A stretch of 59,457 nt of DNA from a virus. The DNA lies in IMG/VR virus record IMGVR_UViG_3300040808_001421, positions 1 through 59,457 of that record. One strand, 5' to 3'. The notes beneath the pieces are model-generated. The model made no database searches and was not told where the DNA came from. It saw only the letters and a program-made list of their open reading frames with translations. Positions within the stretch are counted from its first letter, which is position 1, and each line of letters starts with the position of its first letter. Positions 18,010 through 25,582 of the stretch are shown in pieces. The position numbers and the translations under genes are program-made.

Positions 18010-18249
18010 ATGAGTAATGAAGACAATGATTATTTAGAAGACGACGAACTCTATGAAACTGTTAGTGAAGTCGTGGCTAAACTCTTAGATGACGAAAACA
18101 ACGATCAGTTGTTGGTTGCTAGTTATCTATTTGCTAATGCTCTCAAGATATACAGAACACATCTTGACGATGACGACTATTACGCAATGCTAGAAGAAAT
18201 ATGGGATCGTTTGTTTGAAGATGACATGCAAAATAGGACACTACATTAA
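18010..18249 (+). CDS. Hypothetical acidic protein, 79 aa
   Basis: Very acidic (EDDELYETVSEVV, LDDDDYYAML) and helical. There is no ribosome binding site and the promoter -10 box ends 6 bases before the ATG, which points to a leaderless mRNA. It ends in a TAATG overlap with the nucleotidyltransferase gene. A DNA-mimic or inhibitor role could be imagined from its charge, but nothing shows it. Confidence 0.65.
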   Translation: MSNEDNDYLEDDELYETVSEVVAKLLDDENNDQLLVASYLFANALKIYRTHLDDDDYYAMLEEIWDRLFEDDMQNRTLH

Positions 18250-18659
18250 TGAAAATCGGAATAACATTTTCATCTTTTGATCTATTTCATAGTGGTCATG
18301 TTGCAATGCTCAAAGAGGCAAAAGAAAACTGTGATCATATGATGGTAGGATTACAAACAGATCCAACAATTGATCGACCTGAAAAGAATAAACCTATCCA
18401 AAGCACATTTGAACGTTATGTCCAATTAGAAGGCTGTAAGTATATTGACCAAATTATACCGTACGAAACTGAAAAAGATCTAATAGACATACTGCTAACA
18501 TATAATATTGATGTAAGATTTATTGGTGAAGAATATAAAACCAAACAGTTCACAGGTAAGCAATTATGTGTTGACAAAGGCATAGAAATATACTATAATA
18601 AAAGACAACATTCATTTAGTACAAGTGGATTAAGAAAAAGGATAGAACAAAATGGCTAA
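18249..18659 (+). CDS. Cytidylyltransferase-like nucleotidyltransferase, 136 aa
   Basis: Length and motifs match the TagD/RfaE-type small nucleotidyltransferases. The nucleotide-binding FDLFHSGHVAML (HxGH motif) is near residue 10, and the C-terminal HSFSTSGLRKRI corresponds to the RTxGISTS motif. Known members activate glycerol-phosphate or sugar-phosphate with CTP/ATP. The substrate here cannot be told. It overlaps the clamp loader gene by 8 bases. Confidence 0.82.
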   Translation: MKIGITFSSFDLFHSGHVAMLKEAKENCDHMMVGLQTDPTIDRPEKNKPIQSTFERYVQLEGCKYIDQIIPYETEKDLIDILLTYNIDVRFIGEEYKTKQFTGKQLCVDKGIEIYYNKRQHSFSTSGLRKRIEQNG

Positions 18660-19581
18660 AGATTTATGGGTAGAAAAATATCGTCCTAAAGAAGTAAAGG
18701 ACTATGTTTTTAGAGACAAGGCACAAAAAGACCAAGTAAACGGTTGGGTAAAAGACAAAAGCATTCCACACTTGCTGTTTAGTGGACACGCAGGTATAGG
18801 TAAGACAACACTAGCAAAAGTATTGCTAAATGAACTGGAAGTTAATGAATATGATGTACTAGAGATTAACGCATCACGTACAAACTCTGTAGAAGATGTT
18901 CGTGATAAGATTGTTAACTTTGTACAGATGATTCCATTTGGTGACTTTAAGGTTGTGCTACTAGATGAGGCTGATTATTTGTCGCCTAACGCACAAGCGG
19001 CATTACGTGGTGTTATGGAGGAATATCATACTACAAGCAGATTTATTTTGACGTGTAACTATCCTAACAGAATTATTCCAGCGATTCATTCACGTTGTCA
19101 AGGGTTTCATATTACAAATGTTGATCAAACAGAGTTCACAGCACGTATAGCCACTATCCTGCTAGAAGAAGGTGTTGAACCAGATCTAGATGTACTTGAT
19201 ACGTTTGTAAAAGCAACATATCCTGATATGCGTAAGTGTATTAATATGTGTCAGATGAATAGTACAACAGGTAAATTACTTCCGCCACAAAAAGGTGACA
19301 CAGGCGAAAGTGATTACAAAGTTGAAATGGTAGAATTGTTTAAAGCAGGTAAGATTCAAGAAGCACGTAAACTTGTCTGTAGTCAAGCAAGACCAGAAGA
19401 AATGGAAGATATTTTCCGTTGGTGCTATGATAATCTTGATGTATTTGCTAAAGAAGAAGACAAACAGGATCAAGCAGTATTAATTTTAAAACAAGGACTA
19501 GTAGATCATTCATTTGTTGCTGATCCAGAAATAAACATGAGTGCTACACTTATTAAGTTAGCAAGGCTGGGAAAGGAATAA
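18652..19581 (+). CDS. 44: Sliding clamp loader large subunit (T4 gp44 homologue)
   Basis: 309 aa AAA+ ATPase. Walker A GHAGIGKTTLAK is near residues 44-55, Walker B VVLLDEADYLS follows, and sensor/SRC motifs (RFILTCNYPNRIIPAIHSRC) are present. It loads gp45 onto primer-template with gp62. No gp62 gene was recognised in this window. It is separated from gp43/gp45 by 21 kb, unlike T4. Confidence 0.93.
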   Translation: MAKDLWVEKYRPKEVKDYVFRDKAQKDQVNGWVKDKSIPHLLFSGHAGIGKTTLAKVLLNELEVNEYDVLEINASRTNSVEDVRDKIVNFVQMIPFGDFKVVLLDEADYLSPNAQAALRGVMEEYHTTSRFILTCNYPNRIIPAIHSRCQGFHITNVDQTEFTARIATILLEEGVEPDLDVLDTFVKATYPDMRKCINMCQMNSTTGKLLPPQKGDTGESDYKVEMVELFKAGKIQEARKLVCSQARPEEMEDIFRWCYDNLDVFAKEEDKQDQAVLILKQGLVDHSFVADPEINMSATLIKLARLGKE

Positions 19582-19582
19582 T

Positions 19583-19831
19583 CTGAAGATAAGATACTAC
19601 CATAAGATAGATGGCTGGCGTTGGTTAGGATTTATACTAGCAATGGTCAGTGCATTTACACTAAGCGGCGGTAACCCTGATGTACAATGGTTAGGTTGGT
19701 CAGTTGCACTAGTTTCTTGTAGTATTTGGATTTGGATGGGAGTTAAAGATAAAGATATACCTAGAGCATTAATGGAATTAATGTATCTATTATTAGCAGT
19801 AAGAGGTGTATGGAATTGGGTAGGAGCATAA
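19583..19831 (+). CDS. Membrane protein, 82 aa, probable CTG start
   Basis: The frame is open and protein-like well before the first ATG at 19643. The upstream part encodes [19 protein letters not shown], continuing into hydrophobic segments ([33 protein letters not shown]). A CTG at 19583 sits 5 bases after AAAGGA (19572-19577), one base past the gp44 stop. An ATG start would leave a 60-base coding-like gap and lose the ribosome binding site. Probably three membrane segments; function unknown. Confidence 0.68.
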   Translation: MKIRYYHKIDGWRWLGFILAMVSAFTLSGGNPDVQWLGWSVALVSCSIWIWMGVKDKDIPRALMELMYLLLAVRGVWNWVGA

Positions 19832-19832
19832 T

Positions 19833-20171
19833 ATGGCACACTTAGTAAATGACAAATGTATAATGTGTAAACACACAACCTGTGTAGATGTATGTCCGGT
19901 GGACTGTTTTTACGAAGGTGAAAATATGTTAGTAATCAATCCTGAAGAATGTATTGACTGCGGAGTGTGCATTCCAGAATGTCCTGAAGAAGCAATTTAT
20001 CAGACAGACGATGTAAACGACCCGTGGTATAAACACAACGAGTATTTTTCAACGACAGGTAATTGGCCTAATATTACTGAAGCAAAAGATCCTATGCCGG
20101 ATTACGAAAAGTTTAGTATGCAGTTGGACAAAACCAAACTATTTTCTAAAAATCCTGGCGGAAAAGATTAA
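19833..20171 (+). CDS. fdxA: 7Fe ferredoxin (FdxA type)
   Basis: 112 aa. Cysteines at 9, 12, 17, 21, 40, 43, 46 and 50 match the bacterial 7Fe ferredoxin pattern ([31 protein letters not shown]), predicting one [3Fe-4S] and one [4Fe-4S] cluster. The C-terminal extension is also typical. It could donate electrons to phage or host oxidoreductases, for example the radical SAM enzyme QueE encoded at 53133. The 3' end overlaps the convergent phoH gene by 4 bases. Confidence 0.9.
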   Translation: MAHLVNDKCIMCKHTTCVDVCPVDCFYEGENMLVINPEECIDCGVCIPECPEEAIYQTDDVNDPWYKHNEYFSTTGNWPNITEAKDPMPDYEKFSMQLDKTKLFSKNPGGKD

Positions 20172-20878
20172 TCTTCTCCGTAGATGGATAAAACTTCTTT
20201 AACTACTTCGTGTCGTTCTACATCTCCTTTATCAAAATTACAAACCGCTAAACGTTGTAATTGTCTTGGTGAAACTTTATTGCAAAAATCAAGTAAGCCG
20301 TTATGATTCATTCGATCCGCTTGTTGTAGATCTCCTGTAACTACCATACGAGAGCCTTTACCTATTCTGGTTAAAAGCATCTTCATTTGGCTTGGTGTTG
20401 CATTTTGCATCTCGTCCGCAATAATAAAAGCATTTTTGAATGTTCTACCTCTCATATAAGCAAGTGGTGATATTTCTATAATATCTTCTTCAAGCATACC
20501 TTTAACTTCATGTTTCCAAAAATACTCACCAAAAACATCAAAAATTGGACGAGTCCATGGTTCCATTTTTTGCTCAAGTGTTCCTGGTAAAAAACCGTGC
20601 TGTTCGTCTACGCTTACAGCCGGACGTGTAATCACGATCTTATCTACCTGTTTGTCTTTGAACTCCTTAATAGCCATCATGACACCTAATAGGGTTTTAC
20701 CTGTACCTGCAGGACCTACTGCAAATACAATGTCTTTTTTCCTATCTTTTAGTGTTTCTAAGTAAGTTTCTTGGTTAATGTTGCGTGGAAGTATGGAAAC
20801 TTCCTGTTTTTTGTGTGCATAGTTGTTATAATCTATTACGTTATTACTTCTACGCTCTTTACGTTTTGCTCTAGACAA
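20168..20878 (-). CDS. phoH: PhoH-like ATPase
   Basis: 236 aa. Walker [14 protein letters not shown], the PhoH signature [17 protein letters not shown], Walker [19 protein letters not shown] and [10 protein letters not shown] are all present. PhoH is a P-loop NTPase widespread in marine phages; its role in infection is unsettled. It is one of two minus-strand genes, and AAGGAGG lies a few bases upstream of its ATG. No clear sigma70 promoter was found in the 126-base divergent gap. Confidence 0.93.
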   Translation of the reverse strand: MSRAKRKERRSNNVIDYNNYAHKKQEVSILPRNINQETYLETLKDRKKDIVFAVGPAGTGKTLLGVMMAIKEFKDKQVDKIVITRPAVSVDEQHGFLPGTLEQKMEPWTRPIFDVFGEYFWKHEVKGMLEEDIIEISPLAYMRGRTFKNAFIIADEMQNATPSQMKMLLTRIGKGSRMVVTGDLQQADRMNHNGLLDFCNKVSPRQLQRLAVCNFDKGDVERHEVVKEVLSIYGED

Positions 20879-20980
20879 TATTGACCTCCTTTAAGGTTTT
20901 AGTGCCCAACTGCAAAAGTATTTAACAAATAAATGCAGTTTTAAACGTATAACATAATTTTTTTATTGGTCACGAATACG

Positions 20981-20987
20981 ATAAATA
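20981..20987 (+). promoter_or_regulatory. Candidate T4-type late promoter box
   Basis: ATAAATA, followed by GGAG (20993-20996) and ATG at 21005. It lies in the divergent gap upstream of a conserved phage gene. Confidence 0.45.
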
Positions 20988-21004
20988 AATGTGGAGAACA
21001 AATT

Positions 21005-21532
21005 ATGTATGACGTTGTACAAGTAATCGAAAATATCAAGGGCATATACGAGTCTAATAACACACTAAGGGTTCTTAAAGACTTTGAGCGTGTAATGGAT
21101 GAATTAGATATGTATGTGTTTGAAAACTGGCAAGATGGCGAGTTATGTGAAGGTCCTATTGTTAATAGGCATACTGTGAGTTGCAGTTTTATGTGGCCTA
21201 GAGATAAAATGCCAAACCCTAAAGCAGGAGAAAGATTGCTAGATTACAACTGTAAAGTTTCATACAAAAAAGACTTCTTAATGCAACCAAGAAAAATCAA
21301 AACACCAGACGATTATCGTCCAGGTACTAAAAAAGGTAAAATTGACAGACATCCTATTTGGATTGTAAATGTTGAAATGCCTAAGAGTTTATTGTTTGAT
21401 ATGTACAAAGGATATTTAAGAAGCGTTGACGAACAATTATATGGCGACATGGATCAGGTAGCAACACAGCCTGAAGTACAAGCAACAGCAGATAGTGACT
21501 TGGAGCAACAGAATGACCTCTCTCAAATCTAA
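21005..21532 (+). CDS. Conserved T4-like phage protein, 175 aa
   Basis: The N-terminus MYDVVQVIENIKGIYESNNT with the downstream YVFENWQDGEL and FMWPRDKMP segments is strongly conserved among marine T4-like phages as I know them. GGAG lies 9 bases upstream of the ATG at 21005, which decides against a TTG at 20966. The C-terminal tail is acidic and Q-rich. A structural or assembly role is likely given the late-type box; no enzyme motif is visible. Confidence 0.68.
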   Translation: MYDVVQVIENIKGIYESNNTLRVLKDFERVMDELDMYVFENWQDGELCEGPIVNRHTVSCSFMWPRDKMPNPKAGERLLDYNCKVSYKKDFLMQPRKIKTPDDYRPGTKKGKIDRHPIWIVNVEMPKSLLFDMYKGYLRSVDEQLYGDMDQVATQPEVQATADSDLEQQNDLSQI

Positions 21533-22226
21533 AGATTTAAAAAACTTTGTAAACGAAATCTTTACTATTGATTCATACAAATCAAAAATGGGTAAAGATG
21601 AAGATGTATCAGTACTTGCATTTGAAGTTACTGATCAAGAACCTGCTAAAGACCTAATGAGTTTTATTGAAAAAGGATATCCTTTTATTTTAGATGCAGA
21701 TGTAAGTTCAGGCGAAAACCGTAGAGGAAAATACGATGTATTTGTCGAACTTGAACGTAACAGATACTTAGGTAAAAATATTAAAACAATTCTTGATGAC
21801 GTACAAAAGTTGACAGGAATCGACGAATGGAAATACAGATACTATAAAGAAGTTGAAAGTAAACCATTCACAGAAGAATTAGAAGTTCCAGTAGATAAGG
21901 AAACATACAACAGTTTTATTGAAGGATACAAACAAAGAGAATTAGATAGATTCTTCAATAAAGGTGCAACTGAACAAAAACATGTGGCTGACAATATTGT
22001 AGAATTTAAAAGACATGCAAGTGGTAGTGTCAGAATGGAAATTGTCGACGAAGGCACAACTGAAGAAATTACTGGAAGATTTGTAGGTGCAACTAAATTG
22101 GACGAAGAGTCAATGTCAGAAGTTCTGTGGCTTACAAAGTACTTTGGTAACTATAACATATACAAAATAGATGAAAACTTGTTCTTTACGAACGGTGTAA
22201 GAACTAAAGTATTGAAAAGGAAATAA
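21513..22226 (+). CDS. Conserved phage protein, 237 aa
   Basis: It starts MTSLKSKDLKNFVNEIFTID, with TTGGAGC just upstream inside the preceding gene. The protein is mixed alpha/beta with several lysine- and glutamate-rich segments and no recognised motif. It is arranged with the previous gene and the lysis cassette as one unit. A tail or baseplate assembly role is possible by position only. Confidence 0.62.
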   Translation: MTSLKSKDLKNFVNEIFTIDSYKSKMGKDEDVSVLAFEVTDQEPAKDLMSFIEKGYPFILDADVSSGENRRGKYDVFVELERNRYLGKNIKTILDDVQKLTGIDEWKYRYYKEVESKPFTEELEVPVDKETYNSFIEGYKQRELDRFFNKGATEQKHVADNIVEFKRHASGSVRMEIVDEGTTEEITGRFVGATKLDEESMSEVLWLTKYFGNYNIYKIDENLFFTNGVRTKVLKRK

Positions 22227-22227
22227 T

Positions 22228-22740
22228 ATGGCTAAAGAGAACTATCAAGCATCATTAGAGATGATTTTACATCATGAAGGTGGATATGTAAACCATCCAA
22301 AAGATCCAGGTGGCGAAACTAACTTGGGTGTAACAAAAAGAGTTTACGAAGAATGGGGCGGAACTAAAGATATGAAAGATCTTTTAGTTGAAGATGTTGC
22401 TCCTATTTACGAAAAAAATTATTGGGGCAAAGTTAAAGGCGATGATCTTCCATCAGGATTAGATCTTTGTGTATTTGATTTTGCTGTAAATGCTGGTCCA
22501 GGAAGAGCCGCAAAATATCTACAAAGACAGATTGGTACAGTAGCAGATGGCGGAATTGGTCCTAACACACTTAAAGCATTAAACAATTATGTTGATGAAC
22601 ACGGTGTAGAAGAAACAATTAAAACATATCAAGCAGACCGTCAGAAATACTACGAGTCTTTATCAACTTTTTCTACATTTGGTAGAGGTTGGACACGCAG
22701 AGTAGAAGAAACTACAGAAGCCGCACTTAAGATGGTATGA
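22228..22740 (+). CDS. Endolysin, GH108 N-acetylmuramidase (ZliS type)
   Basis: 170 aa. The catalytic Glu is in HHEGGYVNHPKDPGGETNLG (E17), the GH108 signature. A C-terminal peptidoglycan-binding-3-like domain covers roughly residues 90-170 (VNAGPGRAAKYLQRQIG, GIGPNTLKAL). It would cleave the glycan backbone of murein at lysis. No signal peptide is seen, so a holin is needed. It heads a lysis cassette with the spanins downstream. Confidence 0.9.
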   Translation: MAKENYQASLEMILHHEGGYVNHPKDPGGETNLGVTKRVYEEWGGTKDMKDLLVEDVAPIYEKNYWGKVKGDDLPSGLDLCVFDFAVNAGPGRAAKYLQRQIGTVADGGIGPNTLKALNNYVDEHGVEETIKTYQADRQKYYESLSTFSTFGRGWTRRVEETTEAALKMV

Positions 22741-22853
22741 GCAACTCCTGTAAAAACTGCGGACACGAAAAACACGAAGGCCCACTATATAAAGAATTTG
22801 TAGACGGTGATGGTAAAACGATTGTTATAGAAGTTTGTAAACAGGGAAGATAA
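22737..22853 (+). CDS. Zinc-knuckle microprotein, 38 aa
   Basis: ATG overlaps the endolysin stop (ATGA). It encodes MSNSCKNCGHEKHEGPLY and ends EVCKQGR. Three cysteines and two histidines within 35 residues suggest a single zinc-binding knuckle. The next ATG follows one base after its stop, so translation is coupled on both sides. Function unknown. Confidence 0.62.
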   Translation: MSNSCKNCGHEKHEGPLYKEFVDGDGKTIVIEVCKQGR

Positions 22854-22854
22854 A

Positions 22855-23340
22855 ATGTTCGGTTCAATTAAAATTGCAATGGTGTTAATTATGTTGGCAG
22901 GTGCTGGCGGTGGTTTCATGTATGTAAAAACACTTAAAAGTGATCTTGCTACTAGTGAAGCAAATAACGCTAAACTGTTAGACAGTGTGTCTGAACAACA
23001 GGCTGTTATTGAACAGCAAAGAAAAGATTTTACTGCTATACTCGAGGCTAATAGAGAACTTGAAGAAAAAAACAGAGTGCTTACCGCAGAGTTTAACGCA
23101 CTTGACGAACGTTTCAATAAAATTAACGGCAAGGGCGAAGTAAGAGATATTGGCAAACTTGCTATTGAAAAAGATCGTGCAGTAGAACGTATTATAAACA
23201 ATGCATCTAAAAAAGCAATGAGATGTGTAGAAATTGCTATGGGTGCAGAACTAACGGAGAAAGAGAGAAATGCTACAAAGAAATCTGAAATCAATTCAGA
23301 GTGTCCTAGTATTGCTAATCCTAACTACGTTCCTTACTAG
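22855..23340 (+). CDS. i-spanin (Rz-like inner-membrane spanin)
   Basis: 161 aa. An N-terminal signal-anchor (IAMVLIMLAGAGGGFMYV) is followed by a long coiled coil (LATSEANNAKLL...REELEEKNRVLTAEF-type heptads) to about residue 110. This is the topology of Rz proteins, which connect the inner to the outer membrane and fuse them at lysis. The o-spanin gene overlaps its 3' end in another frame, as in Rz/Rz1. Identification rests on topology and synteny. Confidence 0.75.
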   Translation: MFGSIKIAMVLIMLAGAGGGFMYVKTLKSDLATSEANNAKLLDSVSEQQAVIEQQRKDFTAILEANRELEEKNRVLTAEFNALDERFNKINGKGEVRDIGKLAIEKDRAVERIINNASKKAMRCVEIAMGAELTEKERNATKKSEINSECPSIANPNYVPY

Positions 23341-23662
23341 TTGTAGTACGGTATCTAAGTTAGACATTTTCAAGACAGAAGTAGAAAGAGCACCTCTGAA
23401 TCTCCCAGATCCAGAAACTCCTAAAATGGAGGAACTAAAATTCATCATTATTACTTCTGAAAATGCTGAAGAAGTATTTGCTAAAATGAAAGAGCAAGGT
23501 AAAGATCCTGTGCTGTTTGGTTTAAGCGATGATGACTATGAAACACTTGCTAAAAACTTTGCACAAATCCGTGCATACATGATCAAGCAAGGTGCTACAC
23601 TAGATCAATATAGAAAGTATTATGAGGGCGGCGATAATACTGACGCTACTGATTCTAAGTAG
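23270..23662 (+). CDS. o-spanin-like lipoprotein (Rz1-like), 130 aa
   Basis: The signal sequence (VLVLLILTTFLTSCS) ends in a lipobox LTSC with the lipidated Cys at residue 24. The mature part is an unusually long ~106 residues. The gene overlaps the i-spanin by 71 bases in another frame, which is the classic spanin arrangement. A proline-rich stretch (NLPDPETPKMEE) follows the signal. A second, smaller lipoprotein overlaps its 3' end. Confidence 0.75.
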   Translation: MLQRNLKSIQSVLVLLILTTFLTSCSTVSKLDIFKTEVERAPLNLPDPETPKMEELKFIIITSENAEEVFAKMKEQGKDPVLFGLSDDDYETLAKNFAQIRAYMIKQGATLDQYRKYYEGGDNTDATDSK

Positions 23663-23774
23663 TTGTTCCACTAAAACCACTTGTGCTTTAAAACCCGGTG
23701 CTGAACTTAACACTAAAGGTCAGACTATTACAGAAAAAATAGTACCCAGGGGCCAAATAACCTGCGATTTTTAA
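23622..23774 (+). CDS. Second small lipoprotein, 50 aa, candidate o-spanin
   Basis: It encodes MRAAIILTLLILSSCSTKTT and continues for 30 residues. The lipobox is LSSC with the Cys at residue 15, giving a mature lipoprotein of only 36 residues, nearer to Rz1 in size. It starts inside the preceding lipoprotein gene and overlaps it by 41 bases. Whether this or the preceding gene is the true spanin partner cannot be told. The ATG has no strong ribosome binding site, so coupling is likely. Confidence 0.6.
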   Translation: MRAAIILTLLILSSCSTKTTCALKPGAELNTKGQTITEKIVPRGQITCDF

Positions 23775-23780
23775 TAAATA
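23774..23780 (+). promoter_or_regulatory. Candidate T4-type late promoter box
   Basis: ATAAATA directly after the lipoprotein stop, followed by GAGAGG and ATG at 23806. Confidence 0.5.
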
Positions 23781-23805
23781 CATATATTAAACGAGAGGGT
23801 ACAAA

Positions 23806-24168
23806 ATGAGTGATTTAAAAACTGAACAAGAAAAGATCAAAGCAGGTAAAGCAATTGAAGTTAATGTTGGCTCCGAGACAACAAAAAGAAAAATTAATCT
23901 AGAATTAGATGTTGATGCTTCTGCAAAAGACTTAGGTGTTAATCCATATGCTAAACTAATTCATTTAGCACGAGCAGTCGACAGTTGGAGAATTTTTCCT
24001 CGTGTCTTTATTACAACTTACATTGTTTTACTATATAAAGTTGTAGTTTGGTATATGGAACTTCCAAACCCTACTATGGAACAATCAGGTTTGGTTAGTA
24101 TTGTAGTTGGTGCTGGCGCGGCATGGTTTGGTCTATATACTGGATCTAGTAAAAAATCCGACAAATAA
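23806..24168 (+). CDS. Candidate holin, 120 aa membrane protein
   Basis: A charged N-terminal ~55 residues precede two membrane segments (VFITTYIVLLYKVVVWYM and GLVSIVVGAGAAWFGLY) and a short lysine-rich tail, which resembles a class II holin topology with a cytoplasmic basic tail. It directly follows the endolysin and spanin genes and has its own late-type box. Similar two-TM proteins in marine phages are often called holins. The assignment is by topology and position. Confidence 0.6.
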   Translation: MSDLKTEQEKIKAGKAIEVNVGSETTKRKINLELDVDASAKDLGVNPYAKLIHLARAVDSWRIFPRVFITTYIVLLYKVVVWYMELPNPTMEQSGLVSIVVGAGAAWFGLYTGSSKKSDK

Positions 24169-24171
24169 TCA

Positions 24172-24200
24172 TTGACAAATACCTAAACTAAGTATATAAT
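24172..24200 (+). promoter_or_regulatory. Sigma70-like promoter
   Basis: TTGACA (24172-24177), 17-base spacer, perfect TATAAT (24195-24200). The dnaJ ATG at 24207 follows after 6 bases, so the mRNA would begin at the start codon. Confidence 0.85.
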
Positions 24201-24206
24201 ACTACT

Positions 24207-25073
24207 ATGGATTATTATGAACGTTTAGGTGTTTCCCGTAATGCCTCTGAAAAAGAAATAAAGACTGCATTCCGTAAACTTGCGGCAAAGCATCATCCTG
24301 ACAAGGGAGGTGACCATAAAGTGTTTACAGAATTAAACGAGGCTTACCAAACACTAACTGATCCCGAAAAGAAACAAATGTACGATCAATTTGGTACTAC
24401 TGATCCTCAACAACAAGGTTTTAGACAACAGGGATTTAATGCTGGAAACTTTGAGGATATGTTTAGCCAAATGTTTGGACAGGGAATGGGAGGGATTGAC
24501 GGTGAAGAAATTATTTTTGGTCCAGGTGGGTTTCAAAGAAGAAATAGAAATAGAAACCATAATGTAAGAACTAATCTGCAAATAAGTTTAGATCAAGCAT
24601 ATCATGGACATGAGGTTACTATTCAAATTCCTATGCCAACAGGTGGAACAAGAACACTTGATGTTAAGATACCAAAAGGTATTGATCATGGACAAACTAT
24701 TAGATTAAGAGGATTAGGAGACCAAAGTATTAAAGGTGCTCCTCCAGGTGACTTGCATGTTACTGTAACTATTCATGATCAAAAAGGTTATAAAAGAGTC
24801 GGAAACGATTTACAAAAAGACTTGACAGTTGACGTGTTTGATCTTATACTAGGTACTAAAGTGAAAGTAGAACATTTAAACGGTCAAAGTTACAGCCTAA
24901 ATGTACCATATGGCACACAGCCAAATACAACGTACAGCATGGGCGGATTAGGCATGCCTATACTAAATGGAAATGGTTATGGTAATTTATATATTAAAAT
25001 ACAAGCGAGTATTCCAAAAGACCTAACCCCTGAACAACTAGATATGATAACTAAGATTAAAGGAAAACAATGA
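24207..25073 (+). CDS. dnaJ: DnaJ/CbpA-type J-domain co-chaperone
   Basis: 288 aa. The J domain (YYERLGVSRNASEKEIK, with the HPD motif in KHHPDKGGD) is followed by a G/F region with Q-rich stretches (DPQQQGFRQQGFNAGNFEDM) and the two C-terminal beta domains (IPKGIDHGQTIRLRGLGD, PPGDLHVTV). The zinc-finger repeats of DnaJ type I are absent, so it is type II like CbpA. It would stimulate host DnaK. The start has no ribosome binding site. The gene overlaps def by 4 bases. Confidence 0.92.
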   Translation: MDYYERLGVSRNASEKEIKTAFRKLAAKHHPDKGGDHKVFTELNEAYQTLTDPEKKQMYDQFGTTDPQQQGFRQQGFNAGNFEDMFSQMFGQGMGGIDGEEIIFGPGGFQRRNRNRNHNVRTNLQISLDQAYHGHEVTIQIPMPTGGTRTLDVKIPKGIDHGQTIRLRGLGDQSIKGAPPGDLHVTVTIHDQKGYKRVGNDLQKDLTVDVFDLILGTKVKVEHLNGQSYSLNVPYGTQPNTTYSMGGLGMPILNGNGYGNLYIKIQASIPKDLTPEQLDMITKIKGKQ

Positions 25074-25582
25074 ATTTAATTTATTACCCAGACGAATTTT
25101 TAAACAAACAAGTTAAACCATTTGACTTTGAAAATCCTGATATGGATATTTTAGAAGTTAAAAAAGATATGCTTGATATTATGTATGCCAGCGATGGCGT
25201 AGGATTAAGTGCTAATCAAGTAGGCATTGATGCACAAGTGTTTGTAATGGGTAGCAAACATGTACCTGAAAAAAGTGCAATCTTTATCAATCCTAAAGTA
25301 CTCGAAGCAAGTAAAGAAACAACACTAGACTGGGAAGGTTGTTTAAGTTTTCCAGGCATTTATGTACAATTAAACAGACCTAAATGGATTGTTGCAGAGT
25401 TCTATAATGAAAAAGGTGAAAAACAGGTTGGTAAGATCGAAGAATATGATGCAAGATGTTATCTACATGAACTTGATCATTTGCTAGGTATTACATACAA
25501 GGACAGAGCAAGTAAACTAAAATGGGATATGGCCACAAAACGTGCAGATAAATTTAAGAAACGAGGACTTGTAAATGCTTGA
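25070..25582 (+). CDS. def: Peptide deformylase
   Basis: 170 aa with all three PDF motifs: GVGLSANQVG, EGCLSFPG (metal ligand C91) and CYLHELDHLLG (HExxH, H133/E134/H137). It removes the N-formyl group from new proteins. Marine phage deformylases are known and in cyanophages have been linked to photosystem protein turnover. It sits between dnaJ and clpA, with 8 bases of overlap into clpA. Confidence 0.93.
   Translation: MNLIYYPDEFLNKQVKPFDFENPDMDILEVKKDMLDIMYASDGVGLSANQVGIDAQVFVMGSKHVPEKSAIFINPKVLEASKETTLDWEGCLSFPGIYVQLNRPKWIVAEFYNEKGEKQVGKIEEYDARCYLHELDHLLGITYKDRASKLKWDMATKRADKFKKRGLVNA

Noticed and set aside
20879-21004. Sigma70 promoter for phoH in the divergent gap
   Set aside because: No convincing -35/-10 pair on the minus strand; only the AAGGAGG ribosome binding site is clear.
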